This document shows positions 8,465 to 16,566 of a stretch of 64,000 bases of DNA, piece by piece. The first letter of the stretch is position 1. Every line of letters starts with the position of its first letter. The notes under the pieces were generated by a model that worked only from the letters and a program-made list of their open reading frames with translations, searched no databases and was not told the DNA's origin. This DNA is from Nocardiopsis ansamitocini. GTDB lineage: Bacteria; Actinomycetota; Actinomycetes; Streptosporangiales; Streptosporangiaceae. The DNA lies in assembly GCF_030268225.1 (NCBI RefSeq), contig NZ_BSQG01000002.1, positions 496,001-560,000 on the forward strand, read 5' to 3'. The position numbers were made by a program, and so were the translations under genes.

Positions 8465-8507
8465 GGCGTGCCGAAGACCGCCCGTGCGGGAGGGTCTTCG
8501 GCACGCC
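8465..8507. terminator. Bidirectional terminator between convergent genes
   Basis: A perfect 15-bp stem (8465-8479 with 8493-8507), enclosing a smaller CCC-GTGC-GGG hairpin. It lies between the convergent thiolase and lamin-tail genes. Confidence 0.85.
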
Positions 8508-8534
8508 CTGCTCACCGGGACGCTGCCGGACGGC

Positions 8535-9014
8535 TCAGCACTTGGTGGAGCCGGGCTTCGTGGTCGTCCAGGAGCAGGTGTCGACCTTGGCGCCCTTGGC
8601 GTTGAGCAGCGTCGCGGTGTCGCGGTCGTTGTTCCAGACGTACTGGCGGAAGTTCCAGTAGCGGGTCGTGGCGGTGTTGCCGCCCGAACCGGTGCGCACC
8701 GTCACCGACTTGCCCGCGGCCAGGCTGAAGGACCCGAAGGTGTAGGCGTAGTTCCACTTTCGCCCCTTGCTCTTGTTCGCGGTCGACGGTGCGTCGTGCA
8801 GCACGTACCCCTTGAGGTTGACGGCCTTCTTCGTGGTGTTCTTGATGACCACGTACTCCGCGTTGAGGGAGGAGTTCGAGCGGTTGTCGGTGCCGGGACT
8901 GTCGTACGCGACGAACGTGAACTGCAGGGCCGGCGCCGCCTCCGCGGGGGTCGCCATGAGCAGCGAGGCGGTCAACGCCATGAGCAGTGAGGCGATGAGG
9001 CTGCGGGTACGCAT
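8535..9014 (-). CDS. Secreted lamin-tail-domain protein
   Basis: A 159-residue exported protein. A Sec signal peptide occupies about residues 1-27 (MRTRSLIASLLMALTASLL, cleavage predicted after AEA). The rest is one lamin tail (LTD) immunoglobulin-like beta-sandwich with the usual NAEYVVIKN, LKGYVLHD and VTVRTGSGGN blocks. Two Cys near the C-terminus could form a disulfide. LTD modules are often found in secreted nucleases and surface proteins; none is fused here, so the role is unknown. The ATG at 9014 gives a clean signal peptide, so the longer upstream frame is rejected. Confidence 0.75.
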   Translation of the reverse strand: MRTRSLIASLLMALTASLLMATPAEAAPALQFTFVAYDSPGTDNRSNSSLNAEYVVIKNTTKKAVNLKGYVLHDAPSTANKSKGRKWNYAYTFGSFSLAAGKSVTVRTGSGGNTATTRYWNFRQYVWNNDRDTATLLNAKGAKVDTCSWTTTKPGSTKC

Positions 9015-9210
9015 AGGGGGTTCTCTTCTCTGAAAAACCGCTCGCGGGGCTGGGCGCCCCGCGGGATACGTCATCATTGACGCCCGCCCCGACCTGGTGG
9101 TTGCCGAAATTTACGCTGATGAGGAGGCCGTATCCGGCCGTGCGTTTCACCAGAAAAGAGGGTGCGCCGCCGGCTCCGACCTGAGTGTCCGTCGGTGTCC
9201 GGTTGGGTGG

Positions 9211-10422
9211 CTATCCGGTTGGGCCTGCCACACCGTTCAGCCCGAGCCACTGGGCCATGCGCCCCAGTTCGGCGGCCAGCGCCTCGGGGGCCTCGGGCGG
9301 AGCGTCGGGTTCCAGCGTGGTCCGGCGCACCAGCAGGACCCCGGCAGCGCGATCGGCCTTGAGGTCCACCCGGGCGACCAGCCGCTCGCCCAGCAGGAAC
9401 GGCAGCACGTAGTATCCGTGCACCCGTTTGGGGGCGGGGACGTAGATCTCCAGGCGGTACCGGAAACCGAACAGGTTCTCGGTGCGGGCGCGTTCCCAGA
9501 TCAGTGAGTCGAATGGGCTCAGGAGCGCGCTTGCCGTCACCCGGCGCGGGAAGCGGGCGTCGCGGTGGAGATAGGCGGGCTGCCCCCAGCCCTCGACGCC
9601 CACGGGCACCAGTTCGCCGGACTCCACGAGATCGGTGACCGCCGCGCGCCCCTCCCCGGCGCTGAGGCGGAAGTAGTCGCGCAGGCACTTCTGTGTGGCC
9701 ACGCCGTGGGCACGGGCCGCGATCGCGACCAGTTCCCGTCGGGCGTCGGCCGGATCGGGGTCGGGGGCCTCGTGCACCGTGGCGGGCAGTACCCGTGACG
9801 TGAGGTCGTAACGGCGCTCGAACTGGGGCGTGCGCCCGTCGGTGGTCACCTCGCCACACCAGAACAGGTACTCCAGCGCCGACTTCACCAGCGACCAGTT
9901 CCAGCCCCAGTGCTCCTTGCCCCGTGGGACGTCGTGTTCCAGGGCGGTCTCGATCTGACGGGAGGTGGCCGGTCCGGTCCGCTCGACCTCGCCGAGCACC
10001 GCCTTGACCAATTCGGGGTGCTCGGCGGCGACCCGGCGCATCCCGCCCCACGCCTCGTCGCGCGCACGGGCCATCCGCCAGCGCAGCAGTCGGTGCGTCG
10101 TGGGAGGGATCAGGCTCGCCTCGTGCGCCCAGTACTCGACCAGGCGTCCGCCGCGGCCCGTGGCGGCCCGGTCCAGCAGGGTGCGGTCGTAGGCCCCCAG
10201 GCGCGCGTGGACGGGGAGGTACTGGCTGCGTGAGAGCACGTTCACGCTGTCGATCTGGATGATCCCGACACGGTCGATCACCCGTTGCAGGTGCCGTTGC
10301 GTCGCAGCGGAGGAGGGGCGTCGGTCGGCGAAGCCCTGTGCGGCCAGTGCCACCCGCCTGGCCTCGGCCAGTGACAGGGTGGCATCGCGTCTGGGATGGG
10401 GGGCCGGTCGTTGTTCGTACAC
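9211..10422 (-). CDS. alkX: AlkX/YcaQ-family DNA glycosylase (winged-helix HTH_42)
   Basis: Predicted DNA-repair glycosylase of the AlkZ/AlkX (YcaQ) family, whose members unhook interstrand crosslinks or excise bulky adducts. The 403-residue length matches E. coli YcaQ (about 410). The catalytic loop reads [28 protein letters not shown] (split here as [14 protein letters not shown] and [14 protein letters not shown]). Its Q-I-D triad is the QxD form of the broad YcaQ/AlkX branch, not the QxQ form of antibiotic-specific AlkZ. Three winged-helix modules are expected. The start is GTG at 10422, ten bases after the stop of the upstream membrane-protein gene, so the two are probably co-transcribed. 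Confidence 0.82.
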   Translation of the reverse strand: MYEQRPAPHPRRDATLSLAEARRVALAAQGFADRRPSSAATQRHLQRVIDRVGIIQIDSVNVLSRSQYLPVHARLGAYDRTLLDRAATGRGGRLVEYWAHEASLIPPTTHRLLRWRMARARDEAWGGMRRVAAEHPELVKAVLGEVERTGPATSRQIETALEHDVPRGKEHWGWNWSLVKSALEYLFWCGEVTTDGRTPQFERRYDLTSRVLPATVHEAPDPDPADARRELVAIAARAHGVATQKCLRDYFRLSAGEGRAAVTDLVESGELVPVGVEGWGQPAYLHRDARFPRRVTASALLSPFDSLIWERARTENLFGFRYRLEIYVPAPKRVHGYYVLPFLLGERLVARVDLKADRAAGVLLVRRTTLEPDAPPEAPEALAAELGRMAQWLGLNGVAGPTG

Positions 10423-10432
10423 GCGTACTAAC

Positions 10433-10951
10433 TTAGTCGGGGATCTCGGGCGCGGGGTCGTCGAATCCGGGAGGCCCCGACTCGGGCAGCCGGTCGTTCG
10501 ATCCGGCGGGGGCGGTATCGGGGTCCGGTATGACCGGAAGCGACGGCTGTTCGGGTTGCGGAGCAGGGGACGCGCCGGGCGATGGGTCGGCGGGGGACGG
10601 GCTCGGCTCGGGGCTGGGTTCGGGAGGCGGCAGCAGCAAGGGAGCGCTGACCACGGTGACCACGGGAGCGGTCGCCTGGTTGAGGATTGCGCTCAACTGG
10701 GCCTCACCCCGCTGGCTGGGGCTGGGCGACGCGGAGGGCGCAGCGGAGCCCGCGGCCCGAGGAGCGGCCGGTCCGGTCGGCTCCGACGGTCCGGCCAGTG
10801 CGGCAAGTCCCCAGAACATGCCGAGGACGGTCACCGTTGCCACGGCGGCCGGGGGCGCCCATTTCAGCCGCGGGTGGTCCGTGGCCCAGGAACTTCTCCT
10901 GTGCCGTCGGGTCCGACCCGGGCCGGGTGGGACGGAGACGTCAACGCTCAT
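10433..10951 (-). CDS. Single-pass membrane protein with Pro/Ser-rich exterior tail
   Basis: Unrecognised 172-residue protein. It has an N-terminal basic cytoplasmic segment ([10 protein letters not shown]), one transmembrane helix ([18 protein letters not shown]) and then a long low-complexity tail rich in Pro, Ser, Ala and Glu-Pro repeats, typical of cell-wall-spanning stalks. The ATG at 10951 is preceded by GAGAAGG, and upstream coding in this frame lacks protein-like composition. It is the first gene of a likely operon with the DNA glycosylase. No function is inferred. Confidence 0.55.
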   Translation of the reverse strand: MSVDVSVPPGPGRTRRHRRSSWATDHPRLKWAPPAAVATVTVLGMFWGLAALAGPSEPTGPAAPRAAGSAAPSASPSPSQRGEAQLSAILNQATAPVVTVVSAPLLLPPPEPSPEPSPSPADPSPGASPAPQPEQPSLPVIPDPDTAPAGSNDRLPESGPPGFDDPAPEIPD

Positions 10952-11094
10952 CGAAACGCCTTCTCGAGACGGTCCGGAAGCCTCTGTGCGGGGCTGGGGA
11001 TCCGGAGAATCTCCTCTCGAACGGTATTTGCCCGGGGAACGCGTGGCCAATCCGGCACGCCGGACGGCCGCCGCGAAGCCGGGCCGAAAAGCCG

Positions 11095-11259
11095 CTACGC
11101 GGCAGACCAGCCCGAGGTCAGGACCCGGCCGGAACCTCCGCAGGACAGGCAGTCCCTGGGGACCAGCATCTCGGCGTGGCCGTCGACACTCATGTAGCCG
11201 TAGACCCGCACCCGGTACCCGCTTCCATGGCAGTCCTGGCACACGATCGCTATGTCCAT
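11095..11259 (-). CDS. Small zinc-ribbon-like protein (two CxxCxGSG motifs)
   Basis: A 54-residue protein with two DnaJ-like cysteine motifs: CQDCHGSGYR near residues 7-16 and CLSCGGSGRV near 37-46. Together they should bind one zinc ion, as in the central domain of DnaJ. No J-domain or chaperone partner is adjacent. I take the ATG at 11259; the frame continues upstream but without family features. It could be an RNA- or protein-binding accessory; function unknown. Confidence 0.55.
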   Translation of the reverse strand: MDIAIVCQDCHGSGYRVRVYGYMSVDGHAEMLVPRDCLSCGGSGRVLTSGWSAA

Positions 11260-11329
11260 GACGCCAATGTAGCCTCCGGGCCCGAGGACGGTCCGGCCCG
11301 GCCGGGGGCGGGAGGCGGGGCCGGCACGA

Positions 11330-12751
11330 TCAGTCCGTTGTCTCGGGCGGGAGGAGCGCGCCGTTGGTCGACAGCCACACCGTGATGGTCGTCCCTGCGC
11401 CCGGGGACGACTCGATGCCGACCGAACCGCCGTGGGCGGTCGCGATGGCCTGCACGATCGACAGTCCGAGCCCACTGCCCACACCGGGGGAGCGGTTGCC
11501 CCGGTAGAACCGGTCGAAGGCCCGATGCGCCTCGTCGGTGGGCATTCCCGGACCGGCGTCGGCGACCACCAGGACCGTCTCGTCGCCTTCGCCGTCGAGC
11601 CGGATCGTCACCGGGGTGCCTTCGGGGGTGTGCTCGCGGACGTTGTCCAGCAGATTGGCCAGGATCTGGCGGAACCGGGGTTCGTCGATCGGCTGGACGA
11701 GGCTTTCGGGCAGGTCCAGCACGAGGTTGCGGTCGGGGTCGACCGCGGCGGCGTCGGCGGCCATCTCGCGTACCAGCGCTGCCAGGTCGCAGTCGGCCAG
11801 TTGCAGCGACCCGGTGCGGTCCAGTCGGGCGAGCTCCAGGAGTTCGGCGACCAGCCGACTCATGCGCTCCGCCTCGCCCTCCACCCGCCGCATCGCCCCG
11901 GGGAGTTCCTCCGGAGGGATCGCACCCTGCCGGTAGAGCTCGGTGTAGCCGCGGATGGTGGTCAGCGGTGTGCGCAGTTCGTGCGAGGCGTCGGCGGCGA
12001 AGTCCCGCACCCGGCGTTCCGACGCGGCCTTCGCTTTGAACGCGTGCTCCAGCCGGCCCAGCATGGTGTTGATCGCCATGCCAAGCCGGCCCACCTCGGT
12101 GTAGGGGTCGGCGTCGGGCATCCGGTCGGCGAGGTCGGAACCGGTGCTGATCTGTCCGGCGGTGGTGGCCATGCGGTCCAGCGGGGCGAGGCCGCGTACG
12201 ATCAGCCGCCGCCCGACCAGGGTCAGCCCGCCCAGCAGCATGATCGCGGTGACCAGCTGCACCTGCATCAACTGGCGCGGGTAGTCCTCGCGCTCCTCGG
12301 TGGGAACGCCGCTGACCATGATCGCGTCGTCGCGCAGCCGGACCGTGGCCCGGTGCGGGGGAACGGAGTCCTCGGTGCTGTTGAGTTCGAAGAGTTCCTG
12401 GGAGCGGCCGTAGGAACGCAGGTCGGCCAGGGACAGCGCGGCGATCCGGTTCAACACCACGTCCTCGCGGAAGGTGTCGCCGTAGATCTGGTTGACCTCC
12501 CCGGTCCCGGGGTGGATCAGCACCACGAAGTAGGGGGAGGGACTGGGGGCGTCCACGCCGACCGGCGGGGTGCCGTTGTCCAGGCGCACCATGGCCCGCT
12601 CGGCGGTCAGGACCAGTTGTGCGTCCAGCCGTTCGGTGATGAAGGTCCGAAGCGTCAGGATGCTCACCAGGCAGCTCACCAGCAGCCCGACACCGGTCAC
12701 GACGAGCAGCCCGACCAGGAGCCGGGAGCGCAGGGGACGGCCTGGGTGCAC
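11330..12751 (-). CDS. Sensor histidine kinase (HAMP-HisKA-HATPase)
   Basis: Membrane histidine kinase of 473 residues. It has an N-terminal helix (about 9-33), an extracytoplasmic sensor segment, a second helix (about 165-180), HAMP, HisKA with the phospho-acceptor His in DASHELRTPLTTIRG, and HATPase_c with NLLDNVREHTP, DAGPGM and GSGLGLSIV. The GTG start at 12751 is 13 bases after the response regulator stop on the same strand, so they form an operon. The ligand is not evident; the architecture is like actinobacterial TcrY/PrrB-type kinases. Confidence 0.9.
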   Translation of the reverse strand: MHPGRPLRSRLLVGLLVVTGVGLLVSCLVSILTLRTFITERLDAQLVLTAERAMVRLDNGTPPVGVDAPSPSPYFVVLIHPGTGEVNQIYGDTFREDVVLNRIAALSLADLRSYGRSQELFELNSTEDSVPPHRATVRLRDDAIMVSGVPTEEREDYPRQLMQVQLVTAIMLLGGLTLVGRRLIVRGLAPLDRMATTAGQISTGSDLADRMPDADPYTEVGRLGMAINTMLGRLEHAFKAKAASERRVRDFAADASHELRTPLTTIRGYTELYRQGAIPPEELPGAMRRVEGEAERMSRLVAELLELARLDRTGSLQLADCDLAALVREMAADAAAVDPDRNLVLDLPESLVQPIDEPRFRQILANLLDNVREHTPEGTPVTIRLDGEGDETVLVVADAGPGMPTDEAHRAFDRFYRGNRSPGVGSGLGLSIVQAIATAHGGSVGIESSPGAGTTITVWLSTNGALLPPETTD

Positions 12752-12764
12752 GGGGGCCGTCCCG

Positions 12765-13490
12765 CTACTTCTCGTCTTTGCTGCGCAGCGCGTAGCCCAC
12801 GCCGCGCTGGGTGTGGATGAGGTTGGGGCCGAGCGGCTCCAGTTTGCGGCGCAGGTAGCTCACGTACGTCTCCACGATCTGCGACTGTCCGGCGTAGTCC
12901 CAGCCCCACACGTTCTCCAGCAGCTGGGCCCGGGTCAGCACCCGCCCCGCGTTGCCCATCAGGTACGCCAGCAGCCGGAACTCGGTGGGGGAGAGCTCGA
13001 CGGGGGTGCCGCCGCGTCGTACCGTCCAGGTGCGTTCGTCCAGTTCCAGGTCGGCCACCCGCAGGACCCCGTCCGCGGTTGTCTCGGCGGGGCCGGAATC
13101 GCGCTTGGTGCGGCGCAGGAGTGCGCGGATCCTGGCGACCAGCGCCTCGACGGAGAAGGGCTTGGTGACGTAGTCGTCGCCGCCCAGGGAGAGCCCGGTG
13201 ACGGTGTCGGAGGGGGTGTCGCGCGCGGTGAGGTATATGACGGGCACGTCGTCGTCGCGTTCGCGCAGCTGACGGCAGACGTCGAATCCGCTGATGTCGG
13301 GCAGCAGGACGTCCAGGACGATGAGGTCGGGGTGGTTGGCGCGGGCCATCGACAGCCCCTCGCCGCCGGTGCCGGCGGTGCTGACGTCGAAGCCGTGGAA
13401 GCGCAGCGCCGCCTGGACCAGGTCCCGGATGTTGGGCTCGTCGTCGATCACCAGCACGTGCGGCTTCGTCGCGGTCTCTGCGTCGGTCAT
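12765..13490 (-). CDS. OmpR-family response regulator
   Basis: Cytosolic DNA-binding partner of the adjacent kinase, 241 residues. The receiver domain (about 11-125) has the acidic pair in VIDDEPN, the phospho-acceptor Asp in VLDVLLPDISGFD, the Thr of YLTAR and the Lys of VTKPF. The C-terminal winged helix (about 145-237) has LSPTEFRLLAYL and VETYVSYLRRKLE. The ATG at 13490 has an AAGGTGA site; longer in-frame starts upstream would add a tail without family similarity. Two OmpR-like 11-base direct repeats occur about 210 bases upstream. Confidence 0.92.
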   Translation of the reverse strand: MTDAETATKPHVLVIDDEPNIRDLVQAALRFHGFDVSTAGTGGEGLSMARANHPDLIVLDVLLPDISGFDVCRQLRERDDDVPVIYLTARDTPSDTVTGLSLGGDDYVTKPFSVEALVARIRALLRRTKRDSGPAETTADGVLRVADLELDERTWTVRRGGTPVELSPTEFRLLAYLMGNAGRVLTRAQLLENVWGWDYAGQSQIVETYVSYLRRKLEPLGPNLIHTQRGVGYALRSKDEK

Positions 13491-13978
13491 CGGTTCACCT
13501 TGGTGTAGCGGGCATCGCGATCGCGTGGGCGTGCGTTTCGCGTGGACGGCGGCGTGTTCGACACGCGCTCCCATCATGCCGCAGGGCCGTTCGCCGAGTG
13601 GGGGACGGGGGGCGTGACAGGGCCGGTGGAGCGGGGGCCGATCGTGCGCGGGACGCTGATCCCCCGCAGAGCGGCGCTGAACCGGCCGGTCCGCCGAGAC
13701 TGGGAAAACACTGGGTTTTCCGTACGGGAGGCGAGAGTCGCGCCTGCCGCGAACTCAAGGTATTCGTCCAACTACGGAATGAATTCGGAGAAAACCATGT
13801 GAACAGTGGGTCGGATGTGGTCCTCTAGCTGGACAGCGACTCCAAGGGCTCCACCGTGTGCCAGAAGTCGTGCCCGGTTCCTGGTGCGGAGGACGGCCGC
13901 GCCAGGAACCACCACCCGTGCCGGCCCTGTTCGGTGCGCTCGCCACGGGATGTCCTCGGCCGGCGCTACCCTGGCGGG
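13491..13978. promoter_or_regulatory. Divergent intergenic region upstream of the two-component genes
   Basis: 488 bases without a convincing gene; open frames here lack motifs and ribosome sites. It should contain the promoter of the response regulator operon (leftward) and of the exonuclease gene (rightward). It holds the direct/inverted repeat at 13699-13721. Confidence 0.45.
13699..13721. promoter_or_regulatory. Tandem ACTGGG repeats with 11-base period
   Basis: ACTGGG starts at 13699 and again at 13710, exactly one 11-base OmpR-box period. The segment also forms an inverted repeat (GGAAAAC at 13703-13709, GTTTTCC at 13715-13721). It is a candidate autoregulatory site for the response regulator. 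Confidence 0.4.
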
Positions 13979-13981
13979 GTG
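13966..13981 (+). promoter_or_regulatory. Probable leaderless promoter of the exonuclease gene
   Basis: A -10-like TACCCT at about 13967-13972 ends six bases before the GTG start, and no good ribosome site is present. This spacing places transcription start at or near the start codon. Confidence 0.4.
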
Positions 13982-14773
13982 CGATTGGCGACATGGAACG
14001 TGAACAGTGTCCGGGCCCGCGGCGAGCGTATCGCCGCCTGGCTGGAGCGCAGCGACGTCGACGTCGTGGCGATCCAGGAGACCAAGTGCAAGGCCGAGCA
14101 GTTCCCCGAACAGGTGTTCACCGACCTCGGCTACGAGGTCGCCCACCACGGGCTGTCGCAGTGGAACGGCGTCGCGGTCGCCTCGCGGGTGGGGCTCGCC
14201 GACGTCCAGGTCGGTTTCCCCGAACAGCCGGGCTTCGGCGACCCGGTCGCGCCCGAGGCGCGCGCCATCGGTGCCACCTGCGGCGGGGTGCGGGTCTGGA
14301 GCCTCTACATTCCCAACGGCCGAGCCATCGACGATCCGCACTACACCTACAAGCTGCGGTGGTTGGACCGACTGCGCGCGGCCGGAGCCGAGTGGCTGGC
14401 TCGGGACCCCGCCGCGCAGATCGCGCTGTGCGGTGACTTCAACGTCGCTCCGCAGGACGCCGACGTCTGGGACATGGACGTCTTCGAGGGCAGTACACAC
14501 GTCACCGCTCCCGAGCGCGACGCCTTCCAGGCTGTCGTGGACGCGGGGTTCGCCGACGTCGTGCGCCCGTACACCCCGGGGCCGGGCGTCTACACCTACT
14601 GGGACTACAAGGGTTTGGCCTTTCCCAAGCGCAAGGGAATGCGCATCGACTTCGTGCTGGCCTCGCCCGCTCTGGCCCGGCGGGCGGCAGGCGCCTCGGT
14701 GGACCGCGAGGAGCGCAAGGGCAAGGGCGCATCCGACCACGCCCCGGTCTTCGTCGAGTTCGCCTCCGGGTGA
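13979..14773 (+). CDS. xthA: Exodeoxyribonuclease III (AP endonuclease)
   Basis: Mg-dependent nuclease of the EEP superfamily that cuts DNA at abasic sites and trims 3' blocks. The 264-residue protein has all catalytic blocks: ATWNVNSVRAR, IQETKCK (metal Glu), SLYIPNGR, the GDFNVAP Asp/Asn pair, MRIDFVLAS and the C-terminal SDHAPVFVEF His. The GTG at 13979 gives the canonical first residues MRLATWNVNS. It is followed by ribokinase in the same direction but with its own likely promoter. Confidence 0.93.
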   Translation: MRLATWNVNSVRARGERIAAWLERSDVDVVAIQETKCKAEQFPEQVFTDLGYEVAHHGLSQWNGVAVASRVGLADVQVGFPEQPGFGDPVAPEARAIGATCGGVRVWSLYIPNGRAIDDPHYTYKLRWLDRLRAAGAEWLARDPAAQIALCGDFNVAPQDADVWDMDVFEGSTHVTAPERDAFQAVVDAGFADVVRPYTPGPGVYTYWDYKGLAFPKRKGMRIDFVLASPALARRAAGASVDREERKGKGASDHAPVFVEFASG

Positions 14774-14872
14774 CCCCTGCCGCCGGACGACGCGGGAAGG
14801 CGCGGGAAAGCGTGTCGAGTGCCGGTGTCGTCGCTGCTGAGGCCCGAAACCGAGAGGGCCGCCGAACCTCGG

Positions 14873-14888
14873 TAACGTACGAGGGGTG
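14873..14888 (+). promoter_or_regulatory. Probable leaderless promoter of the ribokinase gene
   Basis: A -10-like TAACGT at 14873-14878 lies seven bases before the GTG at 14886. Confidence 0.4.
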
Positions 14889-15785
14889 AATCCAGCATCG
14901 GCACCGCAGATCGCGGTATTCGGCAGTATCAATATGGACCTCGTCGCCTACGCCGACGTCGCCCCCGCCAGCGGGGAGACCGTTCAGGGCCGGGAGTTCC
15001 GGCAGATCCCCGGGGGCAAGGGCGCCAACCAGGCGGTCGCGGCGGCCATGGCCGGCGCTGATGTGACCTTCATCGGCGCGGTCGGGGACGACGCCTTCGG
15101 CACCCAACTGCGCTCCAACCTCGTCGACACCGGAGTCGAGGTGTCCGGGCTGCGCATGGAGCCCGGCGCCTCCGGGGTCGCGCACATCGTGGTGGACGGG
15201 CACGGGTCCAACTCCATCATCGTGATCCCCGGCGCCAACGGAACCGTGACCGGCCTGGAGGAGGACGACCTCCCGCTGCTGCGGGGAAGTGCGGCTCTAC
15301 TGCTCCAGTTGGAGCTGCCCATGGAGGGGGTCGTCGCCGCGGCGCGTGCCGGTCGCGCGGCGGGGGTGCCCACCGTGCTGACGCCGGCACCGGCACGGCC
15401 ACTGCCCGGTGAACTGCTGGACTCGGTGGATCTCATCGTGCCCAACCAGCACGAGGCGGCCGCCATCACCGGCGAGGACGACCCGGAGCGGGCTCTCGCC
15501 GCACTGCTCGAACTGGTGCCCGAGGCCATCATCACGCTCGGCGCGGACGGCTCGATCCACGGCCGCCGCGGAGAGGAGCCCACCCGGGTCGCCGCCGTGC
15601 AGGTCACGGCCGTGGACACCACCGCAGCCGGCGACACCTTCTGCGGTGCGTTCGTGGTCGCGCGCGCCGAGGGCCGTTCGCCTCGGGCGGCCCTGGAGTT
15701 CGCGGCGACGGCCGCCGCGCTCTCGGTGCAACGCCACGGTGCGAGCTCCTCGATGCCCACCCGCGCGGAGATCGACGCTGCCTGA
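14886..15785 (+). CDS. rbsK: Ribokinase (PfkB family)
   Basis: ATP-dependent cytosolic sugar kinase that phosphorylates ribose at O5. The 299-residue protein has the family N-terminus (IAVFGSINMDLV), substrate motif GGKGANQAVAAA, the NQHEAAAITG segment and the anion-hole/catalytic DTTAAGDTFCGAF near residue 250, where the Asp is the base. No ribose transporter gene is adjacent. PfkB kinases vary in sugar choice, but the GGKGANQ and NxxE features favour ribose. It ends at a strong terminator. Confidence 0.88.
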   Translation: MNPASAPQIAVFGSINMDLVAYADVAPASGETVQGREFRQIPGGKGANQAVAAAMAGADVTFIGAVGDDAFGTQLRSNLVDTGVEVSGLRMEPGASGVAHIVVDGHGSNSIIVIPGANGTVTGLEEDDLPLLRGSAALLLQLELPMEGVVAAARAGRAAGVPTVLTPAPARPLPGELLDSVDLIVPNQHEAAAITGEDDPERALAALLELVPEAIITLGADGSIHGRRGEEPTRVAAVQVTAVDTTAAGDTFCGAFVVARAEGRSPRAALEFAATAAALSVQRHGASSSMPTRAEIDAA

Positions 15786-15795
15786 CGAGCCACGG

Positions 15796-15844
15796 CGGCC
15801 GGTCGCGATCGCGGGTTGCCCCGGATCGTGACCGGCCGTTTGTT
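15796..15844 (+). terminator. Strong intrinsic terminator after rbsK
   Basis: A 15-bp stem (15796-15810 with 15824-15838, one G-T pair) is followed by TTTGTT. Confidence 0.85.
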
Positions 15845-15906
15845 GCCTGATGGTCGTTCATGGCGATCGATTCGTCTGTGAAAACCATCAAGTGAGACTT
15901 TTTTGT

Positions 15907-15970
15907 GCTTCATGGCTGCCCTGACGTGGTGATACGTCATCTTCGGAGGCATGGGGGGAAGCCATGAAGC
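15907..15970. ncRNA. Candidate structured RNA or DNA element (nested inverted repeats)
   Basis: The outer arms GCTTCATGGCT (15907-15917) and AGCCATGAAGC (15960-15970) are perfect complements, continued inward by CCC (15919-15921) with GGG (15956-15958). Inside is a second perfect hairpin, TGACGT (15922-15927) with ACGTCA (15934-15939). No T tract follows and no protein is encoded. It may be a regulatory leader, a small RNA, or a protein-binding site; the strand is unknown. Confidence 0.4.
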
Positions 15971-16210
15971 GGCAAGGGTTGTGTGCTGTGTGCTATTTCT
16001 TTAAACTCACCTAAAGCCAAGTTCAAGAGCAGGTGAAGCCACACCGGCCCCCAGGGTCGGCCTCCGGCGGACCTGGAGGCCCCCGCCGCCCGGGTCGCGT
16101 CCCCGCCGTCTTCCCCTCGGAAGCGGATCCGTTTCACACATCGGCCATGTCCGAATCCACATTTTTTTCTTCCAGGGTTTCGGGCTCCGCGAAAAAATGC
16201 CCGTATCGAG

Positions 16211-16231
16211 CAATTTCGGGTAACGAAATTG
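16211..16231. promoter_or_regulatory. Perfect 8-base inverted repeat upstream of the Tad promoter
   Basis: Arms CAATTTCG (16211-16218) and CGAAATTG (16224-16231) with a GGTAA spacer. It sits about 170 bases upstream of the predicted -35 box. Likely an activator or repressor site. Confidence 0.4.
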
Positions 16232-16402
16232 TTTCCAAATGAGTTCGGATCGATATTCACCGAACCGTTGGTGCCGGTTCATCCATCATTGAGAACCCCC
16301 TCTGCCTGCGACTTCCGTGTCGGGTTAACGTCCCGGCCCGTCGGGGTTTCCCGTCGTGTCGCCCTGCGGTTGATCGTTGCCTTTCGGACATTTTCGGAAT
16401 GG

Positions 16403-16431
16403 TTGCAAAGGGGGTTTCGGGTGTTTAGTAT
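16403..16431 (+). promoter_or_regulatory. Predicted promoter of the Tad pilus operon
   Basis: TTGCAA at 16403-16408 and TAGTAT at 16426-16431 are separated by exactly 17 bases, a near-consensus housekeeping-type promoter that is unusual in this GC-rich DNA. It implies a leader of about 130 bases before the first gene. Confidence 0.55.
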
Positions 16432-16566
16432 TATGGTGGCTGAGCATTGCGAAGTGGCCTTTCGGATCATGGGGACGTTCTCCACCGGCTTCGACCGGCG
16501 CGGGGTGAAACCGACACCGCGCTCGCCCGAGTCGGGACGCGGACCGAAAACAAGCGGGAGGACACG

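Larger units (their letters stand above)
15845..16566. other. Gene-free, hairpin-rich leader region ahead of the Tad operon
   Basis: No supported gene on either strand. The composition is patchy: AT-rich islands (around 15880-15910, 15985-16015, 16155-16250 and 16380-16435) alternate with GC blocks, unlike the surrounding DNA. Several inverted repeats are present, including the nested element at 15907-15970, a GGCCTCC/GGAGGCC hairpin at 16059-16081 and the repeat at 16211-16231. A good sigma-A-type promoter lies at 16403-16431. Confidence 0.55.
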
